From positions 124,001 through 188,000 of the forward strand of contig NZ_LLYA01000203.1 of NCBI RefSeq assembly GCF_001440415.1: 64,000 nucleotides of DNA, in the 5' to 3' direction. Each line of letters begins with the position of its first letter. Within the stretch, counting starts at the first letter, position 1. This stretch comes from Bradyrhizobium retamae (GTDB lineage Bacteria > Pseudomonadota > Alphaproteobacteria > Rhizobiales > Xanthobacteraceae). The position numbers were made by a program, and so were the translations under genes. Shown in pieces: positions 27,226 to 37,898 of the stretch. Below the pieces are notes generated by a model that did not search any database, was not told where the DNA came from, and worked only from the letters and a program-made list of their open reading frames with translations.

Positions 27226-29226
27226 ATGCGCTTCACGCCCCAATTTCTCGAAGAACTGCGCGCCCGGCTTCCGGTTTCGGAAGTCGTGGGCCGGCGCGTC
27301 AAGCTGAAGAGGGCAGGGCGGGAGTTTAAGGGGTTGTCGCCGTTCCAGCAGGAGAAGACACCCTCCTTCACGGTCAACGACCAGAAGCAGTTTTACCACG
27401 ACTTCTCGACCGGCAAGCACGGCAACATTTTCGACTTCGTCATGGAGACGGAAGGCGTCTCGTTTCCCGAGGCTGTCGAGCGCCTCGCCGCCATGGCCGG
27501 CCTGCCGCTGCCGGCGGCAACGCCAGATGCCGCGCGCCACGAGCAGCGCCGCAAGACGCTGCATGACGTGATGGAACTCGCGGCAAAATTCTTTGCCGAT
27601 ACGCTGGCCTCGCGAAACGGTGCCAAGGCGCGCGGCTATCTCGGCGACCGCGGCATTTCGTCGGCGACGCAATTGCAGTTTCGCCTCGGCTATGCCCCGG
27701 GCGAGCGCTTTGCGCTGAAGGAGCATCTGGGCGCGCAGGGCATTTCCACCGAGGACATGGTGGAAGCGGGGCTATTGATCGGCGGCGATGATATTCCCGT
27801 TCCTTACGACCGCTTCCGCGACCGCGTGATGTTTCCGATCGCCGACGCCAGAGGCCGCGTTATCGCCTTCGGTGGCCGTGCGCTGGAAAAGGACGTTCCG
27901 GCAAAATATTTGAACTCGCCGGAAACCCCGCTGTTTCACAAGGGCGACAATCTCTACAACCTTGGCCCCGCGCGACAGGCGGCGCATGACGGCTCGCCGC
28001 TGATCGTGGTCGAAGGCTATGTCGACGTCATCGCCATGGTCACCGCGGGCTTTGCTGGTGCGGTGGCGCCGCTTGGTACGGCCTTGACCGAAAACCAGCT
28101 CGCGCTGCTCTGGAAGATGGCGGACGAGCCGATCCTCTGCTTCGACGGCGACCGCGCCGGGCAAAAAGCAGCGTACCGCGCCGCCGACCTCGCGCTGCCC
28201 AATCTCGCGCCCGGCAAAAGCCTGCGCTTCGCGCTGCTGCCGGAGGGGCAGGACCCCGACGACCTCGCCCGCACCGGGGGCCGGGTCGCAGTCGAGGAGG
28301 TGATCGGTGCCGCGCGCGGGCTCGCCGACATGATCTGGTCGCGCGAGATCGAGGGCGGCACGTTTGCGACTCCCGAACGGCGCGCCGCGCTGGAAGCGCG
28401 TATCAACGAACTCTCTAACGGTATCCGCGACGAGGTCGTGCGCCGCTATTACCGCCAGGATCTCGCCGAGCGCCTGCAGCGCACCTTTGCGCCCGATGCC
28501 GGCCGGGGCGGTTACGGCCGGGGTAATTTCCGGACCGGCCGCCCCGAATCACCCCGCACGTTTGCCCCGCGCGGGGCGGGCTCGGCCGGCCGATTCGCCC
28601 CCCGCGGCCGCCCGCTGGGGATAGCTTCAGGAATTGCCCCCGGCCCCTACCAGGCGGCGAGCCCCCAGCTTGCGACCAGCCCGATCATGCGCGGCCAGCG
28701 CAGCGCGATGTCCCGCCGCGAGGCCTTGATCCTGCAATCCCTGATTAACCATCCCTGGCTGCTGCACGATCATCTGGAGGAAGTGGCCGCCCTGGAACTG
28801 GCGCATCCCGAAGCCAACAAGCTCCGCGCCGGCATTATCGCCGCCTTCGCCAACGACCATCACCATTCTCCCGACGTCGAGGAGCAGGCCGAAAAAATGC
28901 GCGCCGATCTCGAGGCCCGAGGATTAGGCGAGGTTCTTCAACGAGTTGAGCGGGCGATCACGACGGTGGCGGTGTGGGCCGCGAGGCCCGGCGCGGCCCG
29001 CGAGGACGTTTTGGCCACTTGGCAGCAACTCGTTGTCTTGCATCAGAAAACGCACGCCCTACTTAGGGAGAAGAAAGATGCCGAACTGGCATTGGCCGAG
29101 GAGACCAGCGAGGCCAATCTGGCGTGGCTGAAGGATGTCGGCGCCCGGCTGGACTCCCTCGACGGCACCGAGGCCCTGATTGAGGGTTTTGGCGAGCTTT
29201 CGGGCCGGTTCCGCAAAAGCGTTTGA
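27226..29226 (+). CDS. dnaG: DNA primase
   Basis: A 666-residue primase that lays RNA primers for DNA replication with DnaB helicase. Residues 1-95 correspond to the CHC2 zinc module, but the four zinc ligands are gone: Ser38, Gln41, Asp59 and Thr62 stand where E. coli has Cys40, His43, Cys61 and Cys64. The Toprim domain (about 260-345) is intact: VVEGYVDVIAM and CFDGDRAGQKA. The C-terminal helical domain (from about 500) binds DnaB. I chose ATG 27226 (MRFTPQFLEE). rpoD follows after 338 bases as in the classic macromolecular synthesis operon. Confidence 0.96.
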   Translation: MRFTPQFLEELRARLPVSEVVGRRVKLKRAGREFKGLSPFQQEKTPSFTVNDQKQFYHDFSTGKHGNIFDFVMETEGVSFPEAVERLAAMAGLPLPAATPDAARHEQRRKTLHDVMELAAKFFADTLASRNGAKARGYLGDRGISSATQLQFRLGYAPGERFALKEHLGAQGISTEDMVEAGLLIGGDDIPVPYDRFRDRVMFPIADARGRVIAFGGRALEKDVPAKYLNSPETPLFHKGDNLYNLGPARQAAHDGSPLIVVEGYVDVIAMVTAGFAGAVAPLGTALTENQLALLWKMADEPILCFDGDRAGQKAAYRAADLALPNLAPGKSLRFALLPEGQDPDDLARTGGRVAVEEVIGAARGLADMIWSREIEGGTFATPERRAALEARINELSNGIRDEVVRRYYRQDLAERLQRTFAPDAGRGGYGRGNFRTGRPESPRTFAPRGAGSAGRFAPRGRPLGIASGIAPGPYQAASPQLATSPIMRGQRSAMSRREALILQSLINHPWLLHDHLEEVAALELAHPEANKLRAGIIAAFANDHHHSPDVEEQAEKMRADLEARGLGEVLQRVERAITTVAVWAARPGAAREDVLATWQQLVVLHQKTHALLREKKDAELALAEETSEANLAWLKDVGARLDSLDGTEALIEGFGELSGRFRKSV

Positions 29227-29275
29227 CGATTGAAAAAATGATGCGGACGGCCTTGGCTGAGCCCGCGAAAAGACT

Positions 29276-29296
29276 CGCCAAATCCATGATTTGGCG
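29276..29296. terminator. Hairpin downstream of dnaG
   Basis: CGCCAAATC and GATTTGGCG form a perfect 9-base stem with a 3-base loop, followed by GCAAAAACAGGG. It may terminate or attenuate transcription between dnaG and rpoD. Confidence 0.55.
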
Positions 29297-29308
29297 GCAA
29301 AAACAGGG

Positions 29309-29323
29309 TTAAGCAAAGCTTAA
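29309..29323. promoter_or_regulatory. CtrA-type site in the rpoD upstream region
   Basis: TTAA-GCAAAGC-TTAA matches the CtrA consensus TTAA-N7-TTAA exactly in the two half-sites. It lies 240 bases upstream of rpoD within the 338-base dnaG-rpoD gap; CtrA is the alphaproteobacterial cell-cycle regulator. Confidence 0.5.
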
Positions 29324-29564
29324 GGGCGTTCGGGCTACGAAAGACAGAACCGGTGATGCGGAAGGCAGGGGTGGCGACGGTCTGCGCCGCCCTTTGCGCG
29401 TCGTAACCATGGTGCGGAAAAGCGGGTGCCGCTTTCGACCGATCATGCGAAGGCGAATGAACAGAGCGAGATGACGATCGAACGACGTCATCTCGAACGA
29501 ATTGAGTTGAAGAGCGCGGGCGGCGACGCACGCCCGCATGAAGCGCGTTTCGGGAGCTTGATGA

Positions 29565-31676
<2,112 letters not shown>

Positions 31677-31683
31677 TCGATCA

Positions 31684-32062
31684 TGACGGGGCATCGCCTT
31701 GTTGTCTGGTACAACACGCGCTGCCCCGTCTGCGACGCCGGCATCGACTGGCAACGCAACAAGCTGCTTCAGGCCGTCCGCGCCGGCCACATCTCCTTCG
31801 AGGATATCAACGAGTAACCCGACGCGCTCGTAGCATACGGCGCGTCGCTCGACGACGTGCGTCGCCGCCTGCATGCGAGGGATGAGACCGGCCGCCCGAT
31901 CGTCGGCGCCGATGTCGCGATCGCGACTTGGCGGATAACGCCGGGCGAGAGATGGCTGGCCTCGCTGTTCGGCATCGCCTGTTGCTGCCGGTCACGCGGT
32001 TTATCTATGACCGGTTTGCCGACCTGCTGTTTGCCTGGAACAAGCGGAAGGGGCGTTGGTGA
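31684..32062 (+). pseudogene. Broken DCC-family thiol-disulfide oxidoreductase gene
   Basis: The ATG at 31684 reads VVWYNTRCPVCDAGIDWQR, with the CxxC of a DCC (DUF393) protein, but TAA stops it after 44 residues. The same frame resumes as LDDVRRRLHARDETGRP and GADVAIATWR, then a frameshift near 31985 leads to VTRFIYDRFADLLFAWNKRK and a stop at 32062. So a stop codon and a frameshift split an otherwise recognisable gene. It starts 8 bases after rpoD. A second copy of its last 75 bases lies at 32400-32492. Confidence 0.8.
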
Positions 32063-32101
32063 GCGCCGCCGTTGCTCCCGAATGGCCTAGGCCGCGGCGC
32101 C

Positions 32102-32338
32102 CTACTTCTTCTTCGCCCCGACCCGGCTGATGCTCTTGATCGCCAGTGGCGTGCGGCCGGATTTCTCGGCGATTTCGCGGTCCTGCTCCATGATGTAGCC
32201 GCGCGCCGGCTCGTCGCCATCGAGCCCGCCGAGCAATTCGGCAGGCACGCGTCGGTTGGAGCGTTGCGAGTCATCCTCATAGACGACATTGAAAAAGGCG
32301 AACTCGCCTTTGGGATTGGTCCCGGGTTTCTTGGCCAT
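32102..32338 (-). CDS. Hypothetical protein, 78 aa
   Basis: A basic-ended protein, MAKKPGTNPKGEFAFFNVVY with a Lys-rich tail RVGAKKK. The centre VVYEDDSQRSNRRVPAELLG is hydrophilic with a beta-like start. I do not recognise a family but the sequence looks real, with proper codon bias and an ATG. It is inserted between two copies of the DCC-family tail, pointing against the neighbouring genes. Confidence 0.6.
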   Translation of the reverse strand: MAKKPGTNPKGEFAFFNVVYEDDSQRSNRRVPAELLGGLDGDEPARGYIMEQDREIAEKSGRTPLAIKSISRVGAKKK

Positions 32339-32399
32339 GCGGGCTTGTCCTCGATAGAGCCGCCGCTGTCAAAGCAAATCACCCTCGCTGCGCGCCGAT

Positions 32400-32492
32400 C
32401 TGGGCCCTGCGGCCACGCCGGTGAGGCGATTTGTCTATAACCGCCTTGCCGGCATACTGTTCGCCTGGAATAAGCGGAGGAGGCATTGGTGA
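32400..32492 (+). pseudogene. Tail fragment of a DCC-family gene, second copy
   Basis: Encodes VRRFVYNRLAGILFAWNKR, which matches the end of the broken gene at 31684-32062 (VTRFIYDRFADLLFAWNKR). Its stop TGA overlaps the ATG of the MFS gene. There is no start or N-terminal part, so this is a duplicated end. Its GGAGGAGG serves as the MFS ribosome site. Confidence 0.7.
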
Positions 32493-33838
32493 TGCCGGCA
32501 GCCTTCAACACCAAGAGCGACCTCGGACCGGTGCTGATAGCCTGCTGCCTTGCCATGCTGGCGGTGGGCGACAACAGCACGGCGATCATGGCCGGGCTGC
32601 CCGAAATGAAAGCCAGCCTGCAACTTGGTCCGGCGGAGGTCGAATGGGTGGTCAATGCCTATCTCCTGACCGCCGCGATATTCATCATCGTCGGCGGCGG
32701 CGCGGCGGATCGGCTTGGGGCACGAAGGTCCTCGATTGCCGGCATTGTCTTGTTCGCTCTCGCCTCGCTGATCATTGCGCTTGCACCAGCCGGATTCGTG
32801 GTGGTCGGCGCACGTGCGCTGCAAGGGCTGGGAGCCGCGTTCGCCGTGGCCGGCACACTTGCCGCGCTGACCGAAGCCGCGCCCGACTCGCGGCGGGCGG
32901 AGGCGATCGGCGCCTGGACCGGCTTCCTGATGCTCGGCTTCAGCATCGGTCCGCTCGTCGGCGGGGCCGTGACGCATTACGCCGGCTGGCGCTTTATCTT
33001 CTGGTTGAACGTCGCCGCCATGGTGCCCGCAGCGCTGATGTTGCTACGGCATCCCGGCGCGCAAGGCGGTCGCACGATTTCGATGGACTGGATGGGCCTT
33101 GGCATTCTCGCCGTCTTCATGGTGACGCTGATATCGGGGTTGCAGGCGTTGGCGCATATCCGCGTCCACCCGCAAGCCGCAATGGTCCCGCTCGCGCTGG
33201 CGGTGATTGCGTTCGGTGGACTGATCTGGACCGAGACGCGGCGCCGTCAGCCGCTGGTCGACTTCGGCCTGTTCTCGAACCGCAGTTTTGCGATCGCCGC
33301 CGGCCTCCTGTTTCTCGTGATGTTCGACATCATGACGCTGCTGCTCTACTACAACCTCTTTGCACAATCCGCAGGCGGACCCGGCATGTCCGCCGTTGCG
33401 GCTGGCCTTTCGCTGCTGCCGCTCTCGGTTGCGCTGTTTGCCTTCGCGCGAGCGGCTCCCTCCATTGGAATGCGGATCGGCGTGCGGCGCATGCTGACGG
33501 GTGGATCGCTCCTGCTTGCGCTCGGCTGCGCGATCATCTGGTCGTCGTTTCAGATCGAAGCAAGATTCGCTCTTCTGATGCCCGGTCTCTTTGTCGCCGG
33601 CGCTGGAATCGCGCTCACTTACGCCTCGGCGCCGCGGCTCGGACTTGCAACGCTGCCCCAATCGCAGGCGGGAAAAGGCTCTGGACTACTCAATTCGTGC
33701 AGCTTTCTCGGCGGCACGGTCGGGGTGACCTTTGGCGGTATCGTCTTCGCGCTCACCGGATTTCCCGGCGTGCTGGTGCTGGTGGGAGTTTCAGCGCTGG
33801 CCAGCGCGGTGCTCTGCTTTCGGCTGCACGTGGATTGA
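32492..33838 (+). CDS. MFS transporter (drug-efflux type)
   Basis: A 448-residue major facilitator with about 12 or more hydrophobic segments. Motif A between TM2 and TM3 is GGGAADRLGARRSSI, and the motif C-like GFSIGPLVGGAVTHY near residue 150 marks an antiporter of the DHA type. The substrate is not known. ATG 32492 has GGAGGAGG 8 bases upstream and overlaps the stop of a gene fragment (TGATG). It converges with the GH79 gene. Confidence 0.85.
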   Translation: MPAAFNTKSDLGPVLIACCLAMLAVGDNSTAIMAGLPEMKASLQLGPAEVEWVVNAYLLTAAIFIIVGGGAADRLGARRSSIAGIVLFALASLIIALAPAGFVVVGARALQGLGAAFAVAGTLAALTEAAPDSRRAEAIGAWTGFLMLGFSIGPLVGGAVTHYAGWRFIFWLNVAAMVPAALMLLRHPGAQGGRTISMDWMGLGILAVFMVTLISGLQALAHIRVHPQAAMVPLALAVIAFGGLIWTETRRRQPLVDFGLFSNRSFAIAAGLLFLVMFDIMTLLLYYNLFAQSAGGPGMSAVAAGLSLLPLSVALFAFARAAPSIGMRIGVRRMLTGGSLLLALGCAIIWSSFQIEARFALLMPGLFVAGAGIALTYASAPRLGLATLPQSQAGKGSGLLNSCSFLGGTVGVTFGGIVFALTGFPGVLVLVGVSALASAVLCFRLHVD

Positions 33839-33872
33839 AAGTCCATTTGTACGGCCGGCATCCGCAAGAGGT

Positions 33873-35456
33873 TCAAGCGCATGCCGGGTTTCTCGCATCC
33901 GCGACCGTGAGGAAAGCAATCGTGGCCGGCGCGATCTCGATCGAACCCGGCGGCGATGTCACCGCGGCGAGCCGCGGAAGATCGTCATTTGGGCCGAGCT
34001 CCAAAACCCTTCCATTCAGGGTCACGTCGGCGCTTTGCAGATGATCCGCCGACAGCGTGTACCGCTCGCTGGCCGCGGGCAATCGCAGCATTGCGGCGTT
34101 CGTCCTGTCCGTATTGATGGCGAGCAGCGTGACGGCGCCACGCACGCCTCGTCGGCAATGCGCGTAGAGGTGAATCCCCTTATGCACGCCGGCGTCGAGA
34201 ACGGTCGTTCCCATCAGCCTGCGCCAAAGCAGCGCCGCCCAGTAGTTTGGCCGCGGCCGCAACGTCGTCTCGTCAAGCAGGCCGTAATCGCTGGCAGCCA
34301 GCGTGTTGTGCGCCACCATCTGGACGCCAGCCCTGGCAAGTCGGCCAAGTTGATCGAGATATCGGAACGTATCGAGGAAAGTGGAAGCCCAGGGATTGCC
34401 GCCGCAGGCGGCCTCGGCGGTTTCGGTCAGCCACATCGGCTTGTCAGGCGCAAACTCGTCCCTCAGCGATTGGTAAAACGCGAGGGTCTGCTCGGTGCTC
34501 GCCAGCCAGCCTTCCGAAAGCGCGGCCTCTGGTGTGGTCTGGCCCGGAATCCCGGAGCATCGCTGCGAGAGGGCGCCGTAGTGATGATAGGAAAAGGCGT
34601 CGATGCCGGGGCCGGATGCGGCAAGCAGATCCCGCGTACGGAGAAAATCGGAGCTGGATTGCGGGGGTGATTGCGACGCAGTTGTCTCGCCGATCGAACC
34701 AGGGCCCAGAACAATCACATCTGGTTGGCTGTTCCTGATGAACGCAACAAAGGCTTTGAAGTCCCGTCCATAAGCTGCCGCGTCGTATCCTTTCGGTGCG
34801 CCGCCCATGGCCGCCAGCGTCGGCTCATTCATGAATTCGGCGGCGGCAATCCTGCCGCCGATGGATTTGGTGTAGGCAAACAGCCGACGCGCCTGATCGC
34901 TCCGCCAAAGACCTGCTGCGTCGCGGACGCCGGGGCTTATCGCCATCGACGTCACGATCTCTGCGCCGGCCGCGCGGGCAAAGTCGATGACGCCTTTCCA
35001 GCGCTCGCGGCTTAATACCGCACGGAAGCCGTTGGGCGGCGTCGAGGGCTCATCGCTTTCTGCAAAGTAAGTGCTATTGGCCCAGGTGCCGCTAACGCGC
35101 AGATAGGCTGGGGCCAGCGCCGCGGCCAATATACGCAGCCGGCGGGTCGACAGGTCGATCGGCTCTCGATACGCGTAGAGGTCGGGGTTCGCACTCGCCG
35201 GCATATTTTCGGCGTTATCGGCGCCGCGAGCCGATGGCGCTGAGGCACTCGACCTGTAGGGTTTCCAGAAGCGTCCGCCCGTGACCTTAACCATTTCCAC
35301 ATTGTACGATTGAAAGCGCTCGTCGATGGTGCCGAGACGGGGCAATCGTGAAGGATCGACGGAAAGCGTTGGCGCCTGGGCGGCCGCCTTCGGGATTGCC
35401 GCGAGCGCGGCGATCACAATGCCCATTCCGACTTTGAAACCACTGGACCTGGTCAT
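33873..35456 (-). CDS. Secreted glycoside hydrolase family 79-type (heparanase-like) protein
   Basis: A 527-residue protein with a signal peptide ending in AALAAIPKAAAQ near residue 26. The (beta/alpha)8 barrel carries the acid/base glutamate in AAEFMNEPTLAAMGG near residue 208 and the probable nucleophile in MWLTETAEAACGGNPW near residue 350, the NEP and TETA features of clan GH-A families such as GH79; a small beta domain follows. GH79 enzymes are beta-glucuronidases and heparanases. The natural substrate in this soil bacterium may be a plant or bacterial glycan with glucuronic acid. Start ATG 35456 with AGGGACACGCC upstream; 310 bases of intergenic region follow. Confidence 0.65.
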   Translation of the reverse strand: MTRSSGFKVGMGIVIAALAAIPKAAAQAPTLSVDPSRLPRLGTIDERFQSYNVEMVKVTGGRFWKPYRSSASAPSARGADNAENMPASANPDLYAYREPIDLSTRRLRILAAALAPAYLRVSGTWANSTYFAESDEPSTPPNGFRAVLSRERWKGVIDFARAAGAEIVTSMAISPGVRDAAGLWRSDQARRLFAYTKSIGGRIAAAEFMNEPTLAAMGGAPKGYDAAAYGRDFKAFVAFIRNSQPDVIVLGPGSIGETTASQSPPQSSSDFLRTRDLLAASGPGIDAFSYHHYGALSQRCSGIPGQTTPEAALSEGWLASTEQTLAFYQSLRDEFAPDKPMWLTETAEAACGGNPWASTFLDTFRYLDQLGRLARAGVQMVAHNTLAASDYGLLDETTLRPRPNYWAALLWRRLMGTTVLDAGVHKGIHLYAHCRRGVRGAVTLLAINTDRTNAAMLRLPAASERYTLSADHLQSADVTLNGRVLELGPNDDLPRLAAVTSPPGSIEIAPATIAFLTVADARNPACA

Positions 35457-35767
35457 GGCGTGTCCCTGGAGGAGCGCCCGGCGAGCAACTCGTAAGGCAC
35501 GCGCCGGTGGGCGATGCCGACCCCCGCAGCATTCTCTTCCGCGGAGCGAAGGGAACAATTGCAGTTGGCTCATTGCCAAAGAAACTGGAAGCCACTTGCG
35601 AAATGATCAAATAATAGCCATGTATAGTCAATCGAGTTTCGGCCGAACGACTTGGCCTTGCCGCTCATAGCGCCTGACTGACGACCCTCCCCCAAACCTC
35701 GAAAACTAGCCTGCTGCGTTCTCGAGCGCGGTTCCAAACATACATTTATCTTGAAGGACGATCTCCC
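35457..35767. other. Divergent control region of GH79 and cspA
   Basis: A stretch of about 310 bases with no gene. It must hold the promoters of both divergent genes. The cspA side is AT-richer and likely forms its long cold-shock leader, with a GAAGGACG ribosome site 8 bases before the cspA ATG. I see no terminator or strong hairpin. Confidence 0.5.
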
Positions 35768-35977
35768 ATGAATACGGGAACTGTGAAGTGGTTTAACAGC
35801 CAAAAGGGTTTCGGTTTCATTCAGCCGGACCAGGGAGGCCCAGATGTTTTCGTTCATATCAGCGCTGTCGAACGCGCCGGCATGAGTGCCCTCAACGAGG
35901 GACAGAAGGTTTCCTTTGACGTCGTTGCAGATCGCCGGACCGGTAAATCTGCCGCGGAAAATCTGCGCGCCGCGTAA
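35768..35977 (+). CDS. Cold-shock protein, CspA family
   Basis: A 69-residue single cold-shock domain. The RNA-binding motifs are RNP1 KGFGFIQP (residues 13-20) and RNP2 DVFVHISAV (residues 26-34). It is an RNA chaperone that melts mRNA structures; many paralogues exist per rhizobial genome, so the specific paralogue cannot be named. It has a long leader and is followed by a strong terminator at 36043. Confidence 0.95.
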   Translation: MNTGTVKWFNSQKGFGFIQPDQGGPDVFVHISAVERAGMSALNEGQKVSFDVVADRRTGKSAAENLRAA

Positions 35978-36042
35978 GCTGCCGCAATCGACGCCATGCT
36001 GCTTTGACCACGGATGTACTGGCAGAGCCTTTGGCTTTCGCG

Positions 36043-36080
36043 ACTCCGCGCCGGGTTTACCGGCCGCGGAGTTCTTTTTT
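36043..36080 (+). terminator. Rho-independent terminator of cspA
   Basis: ACTCCGCGCCGG pairs with CCGGCCGCGGAGT around GTTTA, followed by TTCTTTTTTT. It lies 65 bases after the cspA stop. Confidence 0.9.
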
Positions 36081-36106
36081 TGAATATCGCGGGCAATGCC
36101 GCCAAG

Positions 36107-36162
36107 GCTCGGCCTTCAAGACTCGGCCTTCAAGACTTGGCCTTCAAGACTTGGCCTTGAGC
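36107..36162. repeat. Four 14-bp tandem repeats
   Basis: Units at 36107, 36121, 36135 and 36149 read GCTCGGCCTTCAAG, ACTCGGCCTTCAAG, ACTTGGCCTTCAAG and ACTTGGCCTTGAGC. They lie between the cspA terminator and the desaturase start, where the desaturase promoter or leader must be. Confidence 0.85.
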
Positions 36163-36209
36163 AGTCTGTTGGCGGTGACCTGCCCGTTGAAACAACTGAG
36201 GTTGGGAAC

Positions 36210-37424
36210 GTGCCTACCAATATCAATCCAGATCAGGAACATGATGACATCATGTACCCGCAGGTCCTTCCGTTTCTTTTGGTCCACGCAGGGTGTGTCG
36301 CGGCGTTCTGGTCGGGCATCACATGGCAAGCGACTGCAATCTGCGTCGTTTTATATTGGCTGCGTATGTTTGCGATCGGTGCCGGGTATCATCGGTATTT
36401 CTCACACCGAGCCTACTCGACAAGCCGGGTGTTTCAATTCATCCTTGCATTCCTTGCCCAAAGCAGCGCTCAGAAAAGCGTGCTTTGGTGGGCTGCGAAA
36501 CACCGGCATCACCATCTTCATTCAGATTCCGAGCTAGATGTGCATTCACCCCGGCACAAAGGCTTCGTGCACAGTCATGTCGGCTGGATCTTCTATCGAC
36601 AGCACGATGCAACCGATCTGGTAAAGGTTTCGGATTTTGCATCGTATCCCGAGTTGATGTGGCTGCATAAATTCGAGGTTTTGCCAGCGGTCATGATCGC
36701 TGGCCTCTGCTTCCTCATTGCCGGATGGCCGGGCTTGGTGGTCGGCTTCCTCTGGAGCACCGTCGTTCTGTATCATGCAACGTTTTGCATCAATTCCCTG
36801 GCACATGTTCACGGACGCAAGCGGTATGTTACGGGCGATGATTCCCGCAACAATTGGCTGCTGGCTCTCGTTACGATGGGTGAGGGCTGGCACAACAATC
36901 ATCACGCCTACCAGAGCAGCGCTCGGCAGGGCTTCCGTTGGTGGGAGATTGATGTGACCTATTATGTTCTGGTGGGCTTGTCCTGGCTCGGGATCGTCTG
37001 GGATCTAAAGAGGCCGCCGGAGCCGGTTCTGCGCAATGAGCAGCGATTGGGATCACGAATACTAAGCCGAACGGCTGAGCAGCTCGCTAGACGCTTCAAC
37101 CCCGAACACATCGCGCAGGCTATCAAGTCATCAGTCCACGAGACCGAATTGTCGTCGGTGCGGGACGCGCTGCTTCTATTGCAGCAGCGGGCCGATCTGC
37201 GTTGGAATCTGCATCCGCCTCACATGCCAACTCGTGACCAGCTACTCGCTGCAGCCCAGGAGATGTTCGCGAAGACTAGATTTTTGGACGACATCGTCGA
37301 GCGTGCATATGGGGTCCTGATCGAATCTGTCGGATCTCTATTGATCAGTCCACCTCGGTTGGCAGTGGCAAATTCGAAATCGCAAGCGAGCATGAATAGC
37401 GGACACCCGTCCTCAAACGGCTGA
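36210..37424 (+). CDS. Acyl-CoA / fatty-acid delta-9 desaturase
   Basis: A 404-residue membrane di-iron desaturase. Three histidine boxes are visible: HRYFSHRAYS near residue 66, HRHHHLHSD near 103 and HNNHHAYQ near 240, with hydrophobic segments between, as in stearoyl-CoA desaturases. From about residue 280 there is a 120-residue C-terminal extension without membrane segments (RTAEQLARRFNPEHIAQAIK), not found in the shortest members. GTG 36210 has GAGGTTGGGAAC upstream; the frame extends to 36096 through the tandem repeats. It likely tunes membrane fluidity, which fits the adjacent cold-shock gene. Confidence 0.85.
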   Translation: MPTNINPDQEHDDIMYPQVLPFLLVHAGCVAAFWSGITWQATAICVVLYWLRMFAIGAGYHRYFSHRAYSTSRVFQFILAFLAQSSAQKSVLWWAAKHRHHHLHSDSELDVHSPRHKGFVHSHVGWIFYRQHDATDLVKVSDFASYPELMWLHKFEVLPAVMIAGLCFLIAGWPGLVVGFLWSTVVLYHATFCINSLAHVHGRKRYVTGDDSRNNWLLALVTMGEGWHNNHHAYQSSARQGFRWWEIDVTYYVLVGLSWLGIVWDLKRPPEPVLRNEQRLGSRILSRTAEQLARRFNPEHIAQAIKSSVHETELSSVRDALLLLQQRADLRWNLHPPHMPTRDQLLAAAQEMFAKTRFLDDIVERAYGVLIESVGSLLISPPRLAVANSKSQASMNSGHPSSNG

Positions 37425-37466
37425 TGTCTCTATTCTTGTGTAACAATTTTCATAAGGAGCTAGTGT

Positions 37467-37703
37467 ATGCGCAAACTTCCCAAACCTACCGAACAAGAGA
37501 TCAATGAGGGACCCCAAACTGTATCTTTTCAGATTGCGAATGGAAACGCGCGGCAGGGCTGCATACTGCAAACCAGCTTTCCTACGAAGGCACGGGCGCA
37601 GAAGTACCTTCTCGCGAATTGGCCGACCATCGAAAAGATGGCTCGCGACGCTCTCGCGACGGGGACCGTTGAAGGTGGCCAGCTCAAGCTCACCATGATC
37701 TAA
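37467..37703 (+). CDS. Hypothetical protein, 78 aa
   Basis: A 78-residue protein with AAGGAG 7 bases before the ATG. The N-terminal part is charged (KLPKPTEQEINEGPQTVS), the middle QGCILQTSFPTKARAQKYLL is amphipathic, and the last segment ends VEGGQLKLTMI. Codon use is normal. It follows the desaturase after 42 bases and could be its co-transcribed partner. I do not recognise the family. Confidence 0.6.
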   Translation: MRKLPKPTEQEINEGPQTVSFQIANGNARQGCILQTSFPTKARAQKYLLANWPTIEKMARDALATGTVEGGQLKLTMI

Positions 37704-37898
37704 ACAGCCTATGCGGACGGAGCAGGCACCGTTACGTCGCTATCATGATCGATCTTGATTCATAACTGGCCTCGTGGGTAAAACCGACATGTGGCCGCAC
37801 GCGCCATACCCGGATTTATGAGTAGACGCCCTAGACCGCCGCCAACCTTCCGTTAAGCTGGCCGCGCGAGCGAAAGTCGGTAAGCCGAGGAACTCCGG

